From assembly GCF_002288925.2 (NCBI RefSeq), contig NW_022098021.1:29094667-29158666 (forward strand): DNA of 64,000 bases, written 5' to 3'. This DNA is from Delphinapterus leucas (taxonomy: Eukaryota > Chordata > Mammalia > Artiodactyla > Monodontidae). The stretch's first letter is position 1; each line of letters opens with the position of its first letter. The notes beneath the pieces are model-generated. The model did no database searches and was not told the origin of the DNA. It saw only the letters and a list, made by a program, of their open reading frames with translations. Below are positions 1 through 11,619 of this stretch, in pieces. Both the position numbers and the translations under genes were made by a program.

Positions 1-430
1 TCTGCCCAAATGTCTAATTTCACTTTGTTTTTAATCTCTTATAATTTTATTTATCCCTCAGATTTTTAGAAGTTTTAATTATTTTCAGATTACATAATCA
101 AATATACTGATGGAAAGCATGCATTTCAAATAATTCCAATCTTAAATATTTAACTGTTTTGTTTAGCATACATTTGTTTATGACTTTTAATTTTGAGGAG
201 AAATTAGACCTTTTATTAGAATATAATTTTATCTTATTTTATCTTGATTTTTTTAACCCAAAATTACCATGTATATAAATGCAGTGTGTATTTCTATGTT
301 TTTTTGTTTGCTTTCTGTTAATAGTCCCTTGACTTCCTTTATGTCAATGTTTCTTTAGCACTTTACTTCTCACAATTATTCCATAGTTGGGTTTTTATAT
401 GAGTATCAGAAGCAAACCAAATTATAGAAG
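1..430. other. AT-rich non-coding DNA, no recognised element
   Basis: AT-rich sequence with no open frame of note and no repeat family I can name. The antisense L1 begins at its right edge. Confidence 0.5.
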
Positions 431-1116
431 TCTATTTTATTATTGAGGTATAGTTGATTTACAATATTGTGTTAGTTACAGGTGTACAGCATAGTCATGT
501 TTTTTGCAGATTATATTACAATATAGTTCATTACAGGATATTGGGTATAACTCCCTGTGTTATACAGTAAATTCTTGTTGCTTATCTATTTTATGTAGAG
601 TAGTTTTTATCTGTTAATCCCATATTCCAAATTTGTCCTTCCCCCTTCCCTTTCCCCTGTGGTAACCATAGCTTTTTTTCTATATCTGTGAGTCTGTTTA
701 TGTTTTAAATATGGAATTATTTGTATTAGTTTTTAGATTCCACATATAAATGTTATCATACAGTATTTATCTTTCTCTGTCTGACTAATTTCACTAAGCA
801 TTATATTTTCTAGGTCCATTCATGTTGCTGCAAATGGTATTATTTCATTGTGTATAAATACCACATCTTCTTAAGTCAGTCATCTCTTGATGGGCACTTG
901 GATTGCTTCCATGTCTTGGTAATTGTAAATAGTACTGCTATGAACAATGGAGTACATGTATCTTATAGAATCAGAGTTTTCTTTTTTTTTTTTTTTCTGC
1001 ATATATACCCAGAAGTGCAATTGCTGGGTCATATAGTAGTTCTATTTTTAGTTTTTTTAAGGACCCTCCATACTGTTTCCATAGAGGCTGCACCAATTTA
1101 CATCCTCACCAACATT
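431..1116 (-). mobile_element. L1 LINE 3' end, 5'-truncated
   Basis: The + strand reads as the reverse complement of the cetartiodactyl L1 3' region: a TATAGTTGATTTACAAT-type segment, then the pyrimidine-rich CCTTCCC stretch near 640, then a run resembling the ORF2 C-terminal coding end from about 840. The same order recurs at 3413, 33189, 35216 and 49818, which supports the call. Homology stops near CACCAACATT at about 1116, where a SINE follows. A T-run at 981-996 disturbs the copy. The open frame across 850-1479 is an antisense read of this L1 and the SINE and is not a gene. Confidence 0.85.
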
Positions 1117-1342
1117 ATTATTATTATTATTATTATTATTTTTTTTTTTTGCAGTAAGTGGGCCTCTCACTGTTGTGGCCTCTCTCGTTGTGGAGCACAG
1201 GCTCTGGATGCGCAGGCTCAGCAGCCATGGCTCACGGGCCCAGCCGCTCTGCCACATGTGGGATCTTCCCGGACTGGGACACAAACCCATGTCCCCTGCA
1301 TCAGCAGGCGGACCCTCAACCACTGTGCCACCAGGGAAGCCC
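1117..1342 (-). mobile_element. CHR-type (CHR-2-like) SINE with an AAT-repeat tail
   Basis: On the minus strand it starts with the GGGCTTCCCTGGTGGC-type head, carries tRNA-like A-box and B-box regions (diverged here), and ends in an A-run followed by (AAT)n, seen as ATT repeats at 1117-1140 on +. CAACATT flanks both sides (1110-1116 and 1343-1349), consistent with a short target-site duplication. The family derives from a tRNA gene, is transcribed by Pol III and is mobilised by L1. The short open frames in all orientations here are not coding. Confidence 0.88.
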
Positions 1343-1349
1343 CAACATT

Positions 1350-1747
1350 CTTATTAGAACATAATCTTCTCTCTTATTCAGGAAGCATGGAAATCCAGGA
1401 CTGCCATGAATGTTCTACTTGGTCAGAGTGCCAGGCTTATTCAGCTATGATGCTCTATCATATTTGGCTCCTATCCTGAAGGCCATGTTAGGTTCCAAAT
1501 TGTTGTTGGAGTTCTAGCTATTATATTTACACTCAGCCAATAGGAAATAAGAAAATACATTTTAATGTCCTTTTCATTCAAGATTAGTTCCCCAAAATTG
1601 CACATATTACATCAAATTACATTTTGATCAAATTTAATAATATGGCCACACCTAGTTGCAAGTCAGTCATAAATATTTAATCTTACTATTTGTTAAGTCT
1701 TCTGATTTACAAGAAAAAAATTATAGGAATATTGTTTGGGAAACAGA
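1350..1747. other. Non-coding DNA between two SINEs
   Basis: AT-rich, and I recognise no element or gene in it. Its left end does not continue the L1 at 431-1116, so that L1 was 5'-truncated there or the SINE landed at its edge. Confidence 0.45.
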
Positions 1748-1760
1748 CACTCTTTATTCC

Positions 1761-1974
1761 TTTTTGTGTGTGTGTGTGTGTGTGGTACGCGGGCCTCTCA
1801 CTGCTGTGGCCTCTCTCCTTGCAGAGCACAGGCTCCGGATGTGCAGGCTCAGCGGCCATGGCTCATGGGCCCAGACACTCTGCGGCATGTGGGATCTTCC
1901 CGGACCGGGGCACGAACCTGTGTCCCCTGCATCGGCAGGCGGACTCTCAACCACTGCGCCACCAGGGAAGCCCC
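1761..1974 (-). mobile_element. CHR-type (CHR-2-like) SINE with a CA-repeat tail
   Basis: On the minus strand the element runs from its GGGCTTCCCTGGTGGC head at 1974 through a well-kept tRNA-like part to GAGAGGCCCGCGTACC at about 1785. The tail is a (CA)n array, TG on + at 1764-1783, in place of a plain poly(A). Near-identical 13-mers CACTCTTTATTCC (1748-1760) and CACTCTTTTTTCC (1975-1987) flank it as a target-site duplication with one mismatch. It is less diverged than the copy at 1117-1342. Confidence 0.92.
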
Positions 1975-1987
1975 CACTCTTTTTTCC

Positions 1988-3412
1988 AATCTGTCAAGGC
2001 TCCAAATTTTGTGATAATTAGCCACTGAATATGCTTCCTTTAGCAAAGCTTCATTCTCTTCTATCCCCACTTGAAGACTGATTGGCTAATTCTAGCTGAG
2101 TACCTCTCTCTTGAAAGACTTTAATAGCAATGGCAAAAATGGATGAACAAGACCAACATTTTAGAGTTTCAACTATTTCTCTTAATGCTGTTTTTGACTC
2201 TATCTGAGAATGGAATGAGACAACTTCCATTTTATAACAAGCATCATCAGATTGTCAGCCTTCAATATTTGAGTACTTAACACTTGTGACACATCTGCTA
2301 TGATTCTAATGTCACATATTTTTAGTTCTGTCATGTGCAGAAATCTTCTAGATTCCAATTATTTTAGTTATCACAAATCACCTTATGAGAATTTCAAAAC
2401 ATACAAAATAAGCAGGAGTTAAACAAGATAGGAGTTTTCTTTTCCCTGATCTTGAAAAAGTCTGGAAGTAGGCATGTTAGTACCAGTATGCCACTCCATA
2501 TCTACAAGGATACAAGACTCCTTAATCTTGTTTCTTGGCAAACTTTCTATTCCCAAGGTCATATCAGAGGCCAAAATGCCTGGTGGATTTCCATCCACTA
2601 CATCCACATTATATTTGAATTAAGGGAGGAGGAAGAATGCTCTCTAACATTAAAAATGCTGCCTGGAATTTAGAGACACTCTTTCTGCTTATATATCTGG
2701 GAAGGGAAAGTTTAAGAATACAATCTACATTTAGGGAAAGAAAAAAGGCAGGTGACTTGTTTTAATGTCCTTTTAGGCATGTTAATCACAGACTTCCTGG
2801 CAAGTAACCTAATGATATTTGCTAGCAGAGTTTGTATCTATAGGACATATTTAGCAGGAGATAATTAGCAGATTGTCTAAGATTGTTTATAAGAAACAAT
2901 TATAAAATCTATGGATCTGTGGGGAAAGTCTCCCTGGAAAATGTCACTGAAGAGCTATCACTATCTGAATATAAAATGGAAATGTTTTACAACTGAGATT
3001 AGTCTCTTCTGTATAAATACTGCAGATGCTCACCTCAGTTGATACCTCACATTTAAGTTGGGACAAGAGCAAGTCTGATGCAATGAGAAAGAGCCCAGGA
3101 ATCCCAGTGGAAGACCTGGACCATTTTTCACGATTCCTTGTGATCACTTGATAAATTGAAATTACCGGTAAAATTTAATACTAGGTAAGATTTCTGATTT
3201 GTCTAAGACATTTTGACTAGCCAATACAATATAATACTTCATTCTTCTTGGCCAGTACTTAGTCACATATGGATACAAATTAGGCTAAAGTATACATTTA
3301 TTCTGAGAGACCATGTGTCCAGCTAAATATCAGGAATTCTGATTTTACCTTAAAGAAGCAGGGTAACTAGGATAGGATAACTAGAAGGATAAATAGGGAT
3401 CTCTGCAATTCA
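1988..3412. other. Unique-looking non-coding DNA
   Basis: I recognise no gene or repeat family. Short open frames near 2419-2673 and 2944-3147 have no family resemblance and no coding context. Confidence 0.5.
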
Positions 3413-6400
3413 CTTATTTTTTATGAAGTATAGTTGATTTACAATACAATATTAGTTTCAGGTGTACAACATAGTGATTCAATATTTTTATAAATTATAC
3501 TCCATTTAAAGTTATTAAAAATAATGGCTATATTTCTCTGTGTTGTACAGTACATCCTTGTTGCTTATTTATTTTACACATAGTAGTTTGTATGTCTTAA
3601 TCCGATACACCTATCTTTCCCCTTCCCCCCTTCCCTCTCTTCACTGGTAACCACTAGTTTGTTTTCTATATCTGTGAGCCTGTTTCTGTTTTGTTTTATC
3701 ATATCTGTTTGTTTTCTTTATTTAGATTCCACATATAGGTGATAACATAAAGTATTTGTGCTTCTCTATCTGACTTATTTCAGTAGGCATAATACTATCT
3801 GGGTTCATCCACATTGCTGCAAATGGCATAATTTCATTTGTTTTTTTATAGCTGAGTAATATTCCTTTTTTTAAATATACTAAATTTTCTTTATCCATTC
3901 ATATGTTTATAGACATTTGGGTTGCTTTCATAACTTGGCTGCTATAAATAATGCTGCTATGAACACTGGGGTGCAAGTATTAGTGTTTTCATTATTTTCA
4001 GATATATATTTCCTTCCTTCTGCTGACTTTGGGCTTTGTTTGTTCTTCTTTTTCTAATTCTTTTTGATGGCAGGTTAGGTTGTTTACTTGAGATTTTTCT
4101 TGTTTCTTCAGGTATGCCTGTAGAGCTATAAATTTCACTCTTAGAACTGTTTTTACTACATCCTATAGATTTTAGAAAGTTGTGGTTTCCATTTTTATTT
4201 GTATCAGTATTTTCTGATTTCCTCTTTGTTTTCTTCATTGACTTATTTGTTTTCTAGTAGCACATGGTTTAGTCTCCACGTGTTTGTATTTTTCCCATTT
4301 TCTTCCTGTAATTGACCTCTAGTTTCATATAATTGTGATGGAAAAAAAAATGTTTGGTGTAATTTCTATCTTCTTAAATTTGTTGAGACTTTTTTTTGTG
4401 GCCTAACTTATGTACTTGAAAAGAATGTGTATTCTATTGTTTCTGGATGGAATGTCCTCTAGATATTTATTAAGTCCAACTGGTCCACTGTGTCATTTAA
4501 GACCACTCTTGCCTTACTGATCTTCTGTCTGGATGATCTGTTCATTGATGTAAGTAAGGTGTTAAAGTCCTTTACTATTATTGTATTATTGTCAAGTTCT
4601 TCCTATTTCTCTTAATTTTTTCTTTACATATTTAGGTGCTCCTGTATTGGGTGCATAGATGTTAATGAGTGTAATATCTTCTTGTGTTGATCGCTATATC
4701 AATATATAATGACTTTCTTTATCTTTTGTTATAGACTTTGTTTTAAAATCTATTTTGTTTGACATGAGTATTGCTGTCCCCACTTTCTTTTCCTTTTCAT
4801 TTGCATGAAATATATTTTGTTATTGCTTCACTTTCAGTCTGTGTGTGTCTTTAGCTCTGAAGTGAGTCTCTTACAAGGAACATATAGATGGGTCCTGTTT
4901 TTTGAAACCAATCAACCACCTTATATCTTTTGACTGGAGCATTTAGCCTATTAACATTTAAAGGAATTATTGATAGTCATGTACTTATTTCTATTTTATT
5001 ACTTGTTTTCTGGTTTTTTTTTAAGTACTACTGTGTTCTTTTCCTCTTCTTTTTGTTTTTCCCCTTGTGATTCAATTATTTTGTTTAGTGGTATACTTGT
5101 GTTTCTTTCGCTCTACTTTTTGGGTATCTATCATAGATTTTTTTTTTTTTTTGATATGTGGTTATGGGGTTCATATACTTTGACCTATAACTATACCTAC
5201 TTGTTTTAAACAGGTAGTCCTTTAAGTTCAAATGAATTTTAAAAGATCTATATTGTTTACTCCCTTCCACTAGTTTGTGTTTTTGATGTCACATTTTACA
5301 ACTTCATGTTATCAGTTTTCTGATTATAGTATAGTTATTTTACAATTTTTTGTCTTTTGATCATTATACTAGGTTATTTAGGTGGTTGATCCTTAGCTTT
5401 TACTATACGATTGCCTTTACTAGTGGGATATTTCCTTTCCTATAAATACTTCTTCTTACAGTATTTTCTTTTCCACTTAGAGAAGACCCTTTAACATTTC
5501 TTTTCAGGTCAGTTTTGTATTGATGGATTCTTTTAGTTTTTGTCTGTCTGAGAAATTCTTTATCTCTCCATCTATTCTAAATGATAATCTTGCTGCTTAG
5601 AGTATCTTAGATTGCAGTTTTTACCCATTCAGAAATTTAAATATATCATGACACTCCATTCTGGGCTGCAGAATTTCTGCAGAAAAATCAGCTGATAACC
5701 TTGTGGGGGTTCCCTGTATAGACTCTATTTTTCTCTTGCTGTCTTTAGAATTCTTTCTTTTTCCTCAACTTTTGCCTTTCTTAATTATATGTCTTGCTGT
5801 GGGTCTGTTTCAGTTCATCTTGTTTGAGAACCTCTCCTACTCCTGTACCTGGATATCTGCTTCCTTCTTCAGATTTGGGAAGTTTTTAGTCATAATTTCA
5901 TTAAATACATTTTCTACCACCTTCTTTCTCTTTTATTCTTCTTCTCAGGCCTCTATAATATGAACATTGGTATGCTTGTTATCCCAAATATCCTTTAAAT
6001 GTTTTCATGTTTTTTAATTTGTTTTGCTTTTTGCTATTCTGATTTGGTGATTTACATTATTTTATCTTCCAGACCACTTATGTGTTTTTCCGTATCATGT
6101 GTTCTACTCTTAATTCCATCTAATGTGTTTTTCATTTTCAGTTATTTTTTTCTTCAGTTCTGGGTTGTTTTGTTTTATATTTTCCTTGTTAAAATTCTTC
6201 CAGTGTTTTTTTTTTTGTTTGTTTTTGTTTTTTTCTTTAATTCAGTTAGCATTCTATTACTAATGCTTTGAATTCTTTATCTGGTAAATTGTTTATTTCT
6301 TTTTCATTAGTTGTTTTTCAGGAGTTTTCTATTGCTCCTTCAATTGAGACAAATTCTTCTGTCTTCTAATTTTGCTTAGCTTTCCCTTTCTCTATGAAAT

Positions 6401-7647
6401 TAAGTGAAACAGTTACCTAATGTAGTCTTGAACAGGTGTCCTTAAGTGAAAGTGTCCCTGTACAGCTTGCATGTGCCCAGTGCCTTGGTGGGAGAGCTAG
6501 ATTTGATGTGAAAACAACTCATGTCTTTCCTCAGAGCGTGCTTCAGTTATCACCTTGGTAGGAGGTGGAGCTGGAGAAGTGGGGTCTAAGTCAAGAGCTA
6601 GATGTGATCCAGGGTTTTCCCTCTACTCAGTCACTGTCACCACACCCTACTGGGAACAGGGTCCAGGTCTCAAGTTACTGGAGCAAAAGCCCTGAGTTTT
6701 GGGACCAAGCTGGCTTTATTTCCTTTAAGTGTGTGCATTTCCTCGTCCCAGCACTTCTACCCCCACTCCAGAGGGGAGCAGTGCTAGAGCAAGAGGGGTT
6801 GGCATGGGTACTCAATATTTGTCAGATTATGGGCTGTTGTCGTCAACCCAGGGTCAGAGATCCAGATTTCTTCTGATGTTCTCCTTGTGAAAGCACTAAA
6901 AATGACTGCCTCCACCTTGTTCAGTCACCATCTTCAGCCAAAGTCTACTCTGTCTCTCAAAGCTGGGCTCTACCCCCAATCCTAGTGTGGAGCAGTGCTG
7001 CAAGGCAGGCAGGTCTTGGGTGGTCTCTCAGCATGTGTTGAGGTGCAAATTGTGGTGATCTGGCTGCAGACAGAAATGGGGTTTCTTCTGATGAGCTGCC
7101 TGTGTAAGTTCCAGCAATGGCTGTCCGTGCCTTGCTCAGATGCTGATTTGGGTCTGAGTCATGTGAGTCTCATCTATCTCAGGGCCAAGCTCCCAAGCAG
7201 GGATGGAGTGTTTATTTGGCTCAGGCTAATATGCACACCAGGGTGGTCATGGGAAACTAACCAGCCACTCCTGCTGTTTTCAATCCACCCTGCCTCAGGA
7301 GCAAACAAGCAAGTGAATGTGCCTCATGAGTGGAGTCCAGGCTTCCCACAACCTCTTGTTAGTCCCACTGGCCCTCCAAACAGCAAAGACTTGTCTTCCC
7401 TGTGTCAGGGCCCAGGACTGGGGTGCCCAATAGAGTCCCTTCCCAGGGTGTCAGGGCCTGACCTGATCATTTCTCTTCCTACCTGATTCTATGTGGATCT
7501 TTCCTACAACCTTGGTCATACAAGAGTATTTATGTCAGTGTCTAATTAGTTTTCAGTGATAATTGTTCCACATGTGGATGAATTTTTGATATATGTATGG
7601 GGGAAGGTGAGTTTCCAATCCTTCTACTCTACCATCTTGTTCCCTCC
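3413..7647 (-). mobile_element. L1 LINE with 5' end retained and internal deletion of most of ORF2
   Basis: Read on the minus strand, it begins at about 7647 with a GAACAAGATGGTAGAGTAGAAGG-like L1 5' start, runs through about 1.1 kb of richer-GC 5' UTR (to about 6440), ORF1 (about 6400-5450), the first part of ORF2 (endonuclease region, about 5000-4010), then jumps to the ORF2 end and 3' UTR (about 3980-3413). The reverse transcriptase part is missing. A full-length L1 would be about 6-7 kb, but this copy is 4.2 kb. The open frames at 6565-6876 and 6995-7486 on + are antisense reads of the 5' UTR. Confidence 0.85.
5450..6420 (-). pseudogene. L1 ORF1 remnant
   Basis: This reverse-complement segment aligns by eye with the ORF1 stretches at 54075-55069 (minus) and 21277-22111 (plus). 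Shared landmarks are the AATTCTTTAT-type block, the complement of the 'lysine-glutamate-phenylalanine' segment, and the block for the conserved C-terminal part near 5620-5700. ORF1p is the RNA-binding, trimeric coiled-coil chaperone of the L1 particle. No long uninterrupted frame is left, so it cannot encode a working protein. Boundaries are approximate. Confidence 0.65.
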
Positions 7648-7740
7648 AAGAATCTGTAACTGACTTCCAAATATATGTCCTATATAAATTCCCATAAATG
7701 TGCATCACAATACATGTATAAACATGTTCACACATTAGAA

Positions 7741-7983
7741 CTGATATTTTGGGAATTGTAAAGAGTAGTGAAAATGGTTGCCTTTGTTCCTTTTTCTCCT
7801 CACCTGCAAAGTCCCATTGGCAATAGCTGAAGGAGTAGAAAGAATAACACTGGTCCTCAGCTTTTCAGTCACTGGGATACAGATGTCAGCAGGTCCTTCC
7901 AGATATTCACTCAGGCCAGAGTCGTTCTTTTTGATATGTCTGAAGGCCTGAACATCTACAGAAAATGCTGCCTTATTCTTGAT
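7741..7983 (-). other. Exon-like open stretch ending at a consensus splice donor; unidentified
   Basis: On the minus strand one frame is open from a stop at 7984-7986 down to a stop near 7741. Codons 7977-7804 (58 residues, beginning NKAAFSVDVQ) have an ordinary, non-repetitive composition unlike translated noise from AT-rich DNA. At 7804 the sequence reads TTGCAG then GTGAGG, a consensus 5' splice site. Other frames upstream (8000-8190) also give short protein-like runs broken by stops, which would suit a frameshifted processed pseudogene or an old repeat. I do not recognise the protein. It lies just outside the 5' end of the L1 at 3413-7647. Confidence 0.3.
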
Positions 7984-8199
7984 TCAGGATTTTCCATAGC
8001 TGGTCACTTGGTTTTGTCTTCAGGTGACAACTATCTTCTTCCAGTCTAGAGCTGAGCCCATGACTTTGTTCACATCATGATGACATATCCAAAGTGATGC
8101 TAGGATTCAGGATTGCAGTAGGCAAGGAAGGGCAGCAAGCATGCATTCAAGATGCTGAGGTTGTCTTCCACCAACTGTCTTCTCTGTCTATCATTTTTT

Positions 8200-10204
8200 A
8201 AAGTAAATATAGCATATAAAATATGATTTTATTTTTATAAAATATTTCTGCTAGTCAATCTGAATAAATATATAAAAATATACCTGGTTGAGTTAATGTC
8301 ATCTATTGTTATTTCTGAGCATTAGAATTAGGCTGATTTTTAAATACCATTCTGTTAGTTTCCTACATTGCATTAATTCTTCAGGTAATCGTATACTTTA
8401 AAAATGAGATATTTTTTCTGAATCTCTTAAGTAGTAAAGCAATATGAACTCTATGAAAACACAGATTTAAAACAATTTCCCTGTAGATACTGGCCCTAAT
8501 TCCACACCTACAAAACATTCTGGAAGTACAATGGTTTACCTCATAATTTGTTAGAAATTTAACAAAAAAAATATTATTTTTGAAGAAGTTTATATTTAAA
8601 GCATCTATATCTTATACATCTCATGTTTTTCTATGCAAGTACTTATCAGCAAAAATAACTACGCTTCAAATCAAGCATAGCTTGTTACATCTAACCTCTC
8701 CTGCATAAAATAAAAACTTCTATATCAATATCAACAGATATATTCACAAGAGAATATAATGTTAAAATCTAGTGCTGCTAGAATAATTCCTGTGTAACTC
8801 ACACTGTTTCTAAAGTCAACAAAATACAGATTATCTACTAAATCTGTTTTGCATTCAGCAAGCACCTTTACAATCACTTTGTAAAATATATTTTTGGAAG
8901 AAGTTTATTTTCCATCAATTAAGTACAGATTCCATGCATCCTAAAGATCAAAGGCTTATCCGTACTTGCACCCAGGTATACCACAACAGTAAAAAGTTTA
9001 TATTATTTTTCCATGCTTCGCTGGTGCATATGCATGGCAATGAGAAGTGTCTAATTCTATGCACACAATTTCAGTAACTGAGGTGAATTGGCTTTCCTGT
9101 TTTGTTTGGCTCAAATTAATAACTTAGAGAGCTCTTCAAAATGCAATATGATTAGTCATCATTAATCAAGTTAATAAATTGACTAATAAGGATCTGCCCC
9201 ATGATCACTCTCTAGAGAAGTGCATTAATCTATGTATACACTTGTACCTTCCACCCAGAGAGAGGTCACTTATACTGTCTGCACTGCTGCCATATTAAGT
9301 GCATCCCAGACAAGATAAACATCCATCTTGCTTCAAGAAATGCTAGTTTAGGCCCCTGGCTAACTTAGGAGATTGCAATCTTAGCATGAATATGGGAGAG
9401 ACTTTCAAAATTAAAGCAAAAAAAATAAACAAAACAAACAAAAAACCCCAAACCCCCAAAAAACAGGCTTCAAATGGTTAACATTTCTTCCAAGTTAGGA
9501 GGCTAGCTTATTAAAATGAATGCTTCTTTTCCAAAGCAACAGATTAAGTGTATAAATAATAAAATGCATTTTATTATATCCCTTTTGATTTAAAATTTTG
9601 TAATTTAGCACAATACTTAAATACCTAAAAATAAAAAGATTTTTAGGCAAGCAATCATGAAATGTGTCAGAGTTAAGCTACAGAATTTTTTAAAGAGAAA
9701 AAAGATGTTTTACAGTTTCTAGATCATTTGTCATAATATACCAATTCTATAAATATGATGCATTCAAATTTAAAAGCTGTAAGATTCAAATCAGTTCAAA
9801 TTAAATGATGAGAAAGAAACATAAATCTTCAACTAGGTATTCAGAAATGTATTAAAACCACAATGTCCTTGGAACAATGCATAATGAAAGACATAATGCT
9901 GTAATTCTTATAATGTGTCTCAAATCAGAGCCACAGCCTGCATGTAAGATAACTTTTGCATTCATTCTGCAATATACCTAACAGTCCAGCCCCTAGTCCT
10001 TGCATTTTTTAAACAATAAATTCCGTAAGACCTAGGGAAAGTGAAGGCCATTTATTTCCAACTTCTCACTGGACTACAAGGCAGCCCTCAGATGTGTTTT
10101 TTGCATTTTTGAAGTTGGTGGAGAGAGAAAGAAAATAAGTATTTTTATGGTGCTTGTAGCCTGACTTTCAGGAATTTGCTGCTCCCACTCTGAGATGTTA
10201 GCAA
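8200..10204. other. Unique AT-rich non-coding DNA
   Basis: No gene or recognised repeat. The only local feature is an A/C-only run at about 9415-9466 (A-runs, then CCCC and CCCCC blocks). Confidence 0.5.
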
Positions 10205-10345
10205 TAACACATGTTTATATTATACCATCACACTATACTAAGTATGATTTTCTCCATTTTCACAAATAAGAAACATGGAACTTAGTTGTGGAGCTTAACT
10301 TTCTTTGAATGAGTCAGGTGGCAAAAGACATCAGCATATTTGGCT
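10205..10345 (+). mobile_element. MIR SINE fragment
   Basis: The segment reads TCTCCATTTTCACAAATAAG, then GAAAC...GGA...CTTAG, then a 'GAGTCAGGTGGC'-like end. This is the order of the MIR core (antisense to the tRNA-like head): counts of 'ttttacagatgaggaaactga', then 'gtcacacagctagtaagtggc'. It is diverged and orientation is assigned by that core. Confidence 0.45.
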
Positions 10346-11619
10346 TTAAATTCTTACGCTTATAACTATTACAAGTGTAGTTGACCTACAAATTCGTGTG
10401 CTTTATATGCCATGGCTAGATATGACCTTAGTGCTATGGACAGTTTCCATCGTCCATATATTTGACAAAGTGCTTCATTTCACACAAACTAAATATGTGA
10501 ACCTGTATAGGTCAGAACCTGAATTGGAAGCCACTTTTATATTCTTACATAGATGGAATATTTATATTGGTAAGACAGATGAGAGAGTCAAGAGACAGCT
10601 TGCAGGTACAGAAAAGAAAGAAACACGAAATATAATCTTGGGTAATGTCCAATACTGAAAATAAAGAAGTCAGAGCTGTAGAAGGAAAACCAATGAGAAA
10701 ACCAGGTGCCACTAAATCAAATTAAGAGAAATTTAAAAATTAAAGATGCATTAAAAATAGAAAAGGGAGTTCCACAATGTCAAAGACATGACTGGAGATG
10801 GTGTCAGGCAAAATGTGGATTTCATAAGCTGAAGTTACAGAGGAAGAATGGAGCTAAGAAGATTCCGTTGGACAACAGAGAGATGAGGGAAAATGTGAAA
10901 AAATTTGCTCTTCATAGAAAAGATCTTACGTATCAAATGTGATAGACCCTGCTGGTGAAGAGACACTCAGGGTAGATCTATTGGAAAGGAAATGATTCCA
11001 ATCAAGATGAGATGATGAAGATATGAAATAAAAAATATCTCTAAAGAAGAGAAGCTTGATTTTATGAAGTATTTCAGATTCATCAATGGGATATTTAATT
11101 TTGCCTTTTATTACACAATCATAATTTTAAATTAATAGACATTGCTCTTGCCTCCCACATTATCCTTCAACATTGATGTAAACACTGATACAATAAAGGT
11201 TATGCATATTAGTAGCATGATAACCTGGAAGACTTAGAAATCACTTATGTGGACGCAGCAATATAAGATCTAAAATACAGTATGTGAGGACAAATATATA
11301 TAGAAGAAAATTATATGGAAGAGATTAAATATATGTATGGCTCATTCCCATATTCCAAAACTCATTATATGTAATGGGTGTGCTTTCTCTGTAAGTAAAC
11401 CTAATATCATCTCTAATAAATGTAATCTAGTGGGACCAGAAAAAGACCTAAGAAGAAATAGAGTAACATTACAGTAAAACTCTGACATAACATGACTATA
11501 TTTCTCCCACCTCTGTCTCCTCTTCCAGCTTTGTTCATGGCCACAAATGAGGCAGTATTGTCATAATTCTAGTCAAAAGAAGGTCTGTATCAGAGCTTTA
11601 GTGGATGAAATTTTTTCAA
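10346..11619. other. Non-coding DNA with weak short frames
   Basis: Open frames at 10398-10658 and 10706-10942 are Lys/Glu-rich, have no recognisable domain, and lie in A-rich DNA. I see no supported gene. Confidence 0.45.

Noticed and set aside
1057..1323. Minus-strand 88-codon open frame with a run of asparagines
   Set aside because: The asparagine run is the (AAT)n tail of the SINE, and the rest is SINE and L1 read in antisense.
1782..1974. Possible tRNA gene in the SINE (A-box and B-box sequences)
   Set aside because: The tRNA-like part belongs to a CHR SINE with a body, A/CA tail and target-site duplication, and cannot fold as a complete functional tRNA.
6565..7486. Two mid-sized + strand open frames (103 and 163 codons)
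   Set aside because: They lie antisense in the GC-richer L1 5' UTR, where open frames arise by chance.
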